In this document: piece by piece, positions 30,865 through 32,394 of the stretch
How the letters are laid out: every line of letters begins with the position of its first letter
Position numbering within the stretch: position 1 is the stretch's first letter
NCBI GenBank assembly: GCA_035292885.1
Contig: DATDPG010000063.1
Location: 1 to 32,394, forward strand
Length of the DNA: 32,394 nt
Source of the DNA: Bdellovibrionota bacterium
Lineage (GTDB): Bacteria; Bdellovibrionota_G; JALEGL01; DATDPG01
Direction: 5' to 3'
Made by a program: the position numbers and the translations under genes
The notes under the pieces: model-generated
Database searches by the model: none
Told to the model about the DNA's origin: nothing
The model's input: the letters and a program-made list of their open reading frames with translations, nothing else

Positions 30865-32273
30865 TTACCTGACTCCGTTACCCTTCCTGCCACGTCGAGC
30901 CGCGAACAACACCCATAGACCTACGCCCAGCAAATATAGCGAAAGAGTGTGAAACGAGGCCGGCCATGCGCACCCCGCCGTTCCCCTTGAAAAGTGGATC
31001 TCAATGGACCTGCTTCCTTCACATAAATCTCCCTCACCGTCGCCGTTCTTGTCGGATTGATCCGGATCGAAAATGAGAGGACAGGTATCCTCTTCGTCCA
31101 GCACGCTGTCCCCATCGTCGTCTTCATCACATACGTCACCAATGCGGTCGCCGTCGGAATCCGCCTGGCGTTCATTCTGAACAAATGGACAGTTGTCCGA
31201 TGGGTCCACGACGTTGTCGTTGTCGTCATCTTCATCGCACACATTTCCAGCGGAGTCCTCGTCGTCATTGAGCTGGACTGGATTACTTGCTTCCACGCAA
31301 TTGTCGTCCGTACTGGAACGCCATCGCCATCCAAGTCATTCTGGCAAGCATCTCCCCGTCCGTTACCGTCCAAATCGGTTTGGTCCGGATTCGGAACCAG
31401 TCTGCAATTGTCCACTTCATCCGATATGCCGTCGTTGTCGTCGTCCGCGTCACACGCGTCGCCTGACCCGTCTTGATCGGCGTCAAGTTGAGTTACGTTT
31501 GCAACCGTCCGGCAGTTGTCGTCTCCGTCACTCAGCTGATCCTCATCGGAGTCCGAATCCTGGAAATCGGGTGTGCGGTCGCCATCCGTGTCGACAGCCG
31601 GAGTGAGGAGATCCGAATCCCCCGCTTCCACAGCGTCCGTGATTCCGTCTTCATCCGAATCGACGTCGGACCGGTCTGGATTTCCATCTTGGTCAGTATC
31701 TACTGTGGTGCCCGGGTACGATTCATCCACGTCGTAAATGAAATCGCCGTCCTCATCGGTTTCCGGGGGAACCGAGGTCGCATCGGCTGGATTTGTAGAG
31801 GCCAGAAATTCTCGAAGCTCGCTAAAACCGTCTTGATCAAAATCGTCGGCAGAGTTGTTGACCACATCCGGATCGAGGAGTGCGTTCTTGTACGCGGGGT
31901 TGGCGTCTCCATCCCCTCGAATAAATCCAATTCCATAATAAATCTCGAAACCGTCCGGAATACGGTCATCGTCGGTATCCACACTCCCGTTTTCCGTTGT
32001 GAATACAGCTTCCCCAACCTCGTCGGGTAGTCCGGCTGAATGGACTTTTACGACTACCGACTCCGTAACCGGAATCGCCGGGTTTTGAACGTCCGCCACG
32101 GAAACGGTGACATTCGTACCTTGTAGAATCGGTACGGTTGGCGTGATGGTAATGGTTTTGGTTATGTTGCTGGAAACGACGGTAAAGGGAACAGAAAGGC
32201 CGGATATCACAACACCAATATCGGCAGGATCGATGTTTCCGAGATCGAACCTCTTAGGACGGTATAGCGGACG
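30865..32273 (-). pseudogene. Thrombospondin type 3 repeat surface protein, frameshifted and 5'-truncated
   Basis: Two overlapping minus frames form one protein. The upstream frame (GTG at 32210; open back to 32273 without a start) has Ig-like strands, then many DxDxDGxxD calcium-binding repeats ([33 protein letters not shown]). Around 31309 the frame fails (GDGVPVRTT) and the adjacent frame continues the same repeats ([23 protein letters not shown]), consistent with one missing base. The C-terminus is [20 protein letters not shown], hydrophobic, then RRGRKGNGVR. TSP3 repeats make Ca-stabilised rods in outer-surface proteins. The 5' end was probably removed by the IS110-like element at the window edge. 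Confidence 0.8.
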
Positions 32274-32280
32274 TCAGCCC

Positions 32281-32308
32281 GTGCTCTGAGGTGTTATCCT
32301 CAGAGCAC
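32281..32308 (+). other. Perfect 11-bp stem-loop upstream of IS110-like transposase
   Basis: GTGCTCTGAGG (32281-32291) pairs perfectly with CCTCAGAGCAC (32298-32308) across a 6-nt loop. A second stem, AGTTTGGT with ACCAACT, follows at about 32310-32330. No T-run follows the first stem, so it is not a typical terminator. It lies in the leader of the transposase gene and is a candidate part of an IS110 non-coding RNA. Confidence 0.6.
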
Positions 32309-32345
32309 GTAGTTTGGTCTGAACCAACTTTTCAAGGAGCTGACG

Positions 32346-32394
32346 ATGCAAGCAAAATACTCTATTGGGATCGATCTGCACAAGTCTGTGATCC
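32346..32394 (+). CDS. IS110-like transposase (N-terminus only, runs off window)
   Basis: ATG at 32346 with AAGGAG six nt upstream. Sixteen codons are visible, MQAKYSIGIDLHKSVI. The GIDLHK strand carries the first Asp of the RuvC-like DEDD domain of IS110-family recombinases. The short length limits certainty; other DEDD or DDE families can start similarly. Confidence 0.6.
   Translation, partial: MQAKYSIGIDLHKSVI

Noticed and set aside
31000-31700. Dense imperfect tandem repeats at the DNA level
   Set aside because: They are the coding repeats for DxDxDG calcium-binding motifs of the TSP3 protein.

Overview
The window reads as a moderately GC-rich chromosome segment of a diderm bacterium. 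It encodes several lipoproteins with lipoboxes, an Omp85-type outer-membrane barrel, an OmpA-family protein, RlpA, MltD and an NlpC/P60 enzyme. The gene mix suggests a deltaproteobacteria-like lineage (Myxococcota, Bdellovibrionota or a related uncultured group): a tiny Lys/Arg-rich protein, an acyl-CoA ligase, a squalene-hopene cyclase relic, a MeaB GTPase relic, and Cys-transmembrane-Arg C-terminal tails on surface proteins. This placement is an inference; no rRNA or other decisive phylogenetic marker is present.

Positions 1-20000 are a stable, gene-dense housekeeping and envelope region. In order it holds a partial small basic protein, RlpA, a short run (DUF4177 protein, RDD membrane protein, PEGA-like lipoprotein, PfkB kinase), a multi-span membrane protein, MltD with three LysM domains, a fusion of an inactive M1-peptidase-like domain to an Omp85 barrel, two small envelope proteins (one with HEAT repeats), a CDF cation exporter, a Sm-like small protein, a leucine-dehydrogenase-type enzyme, an NlpC/P60 lipoprotein, a HIT protein, ArgS, a long-chain acyl-CoA ligase, tRNA-Lys(CTT), an aldo/keto reductase, a Bcp peroxiredoxin and dipeptidase E. 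Short repeats sit between the genes: a 35-nt dispersed repeat (two copies), a 75-bp nested palindrome, a 192-bp MITE with perfect 21-bp terminal inverted repeats, and a 27-nt inverted repeat enclosing the tRNA.

Positions 20000-21200 carry two back-to-back toxin-antitoxin modules on the minus strand (VapBC-like and RelE with a small antitoxin). An IS3-family element follows (21263-22754); its orfB is interrupted by an in-frame TAA. Downstream lie an OmpA-family lipoprotein and a DUF4398-like lipoprotein, probably one operon.

Positions 24100-32394 are a mosaic of mobile-element wreckage and large surface proteins. Two 5'-truncated IS91-like copies in the same orientation share one end (24403 and 29172). 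Between them are a 5'-truncated meaB, a 949-residue propeller-like/LamG/PKD surface protein, and a squalene-hopene cyclase C-terminal fragment. The surface-protein gene is bracketed by two direct copies of a 28-nt repeat. Beyond lie a membrane protein with leucine-rich-repeat-variant repeats, a frameshifted thrombospondin-type-3-repeat protein, and the first codons of an IS110-like transposase preceded by two stem-loops.

I found no CRISPR array, rRNA, phage structural module or classical defence operon. The least ordinary items are the M1-like/Omp85 fusion, the IS91-bounded mosaic with its flanking repeats, and the possible guide-RNA-like leader of the IS110-like element at the right edge.
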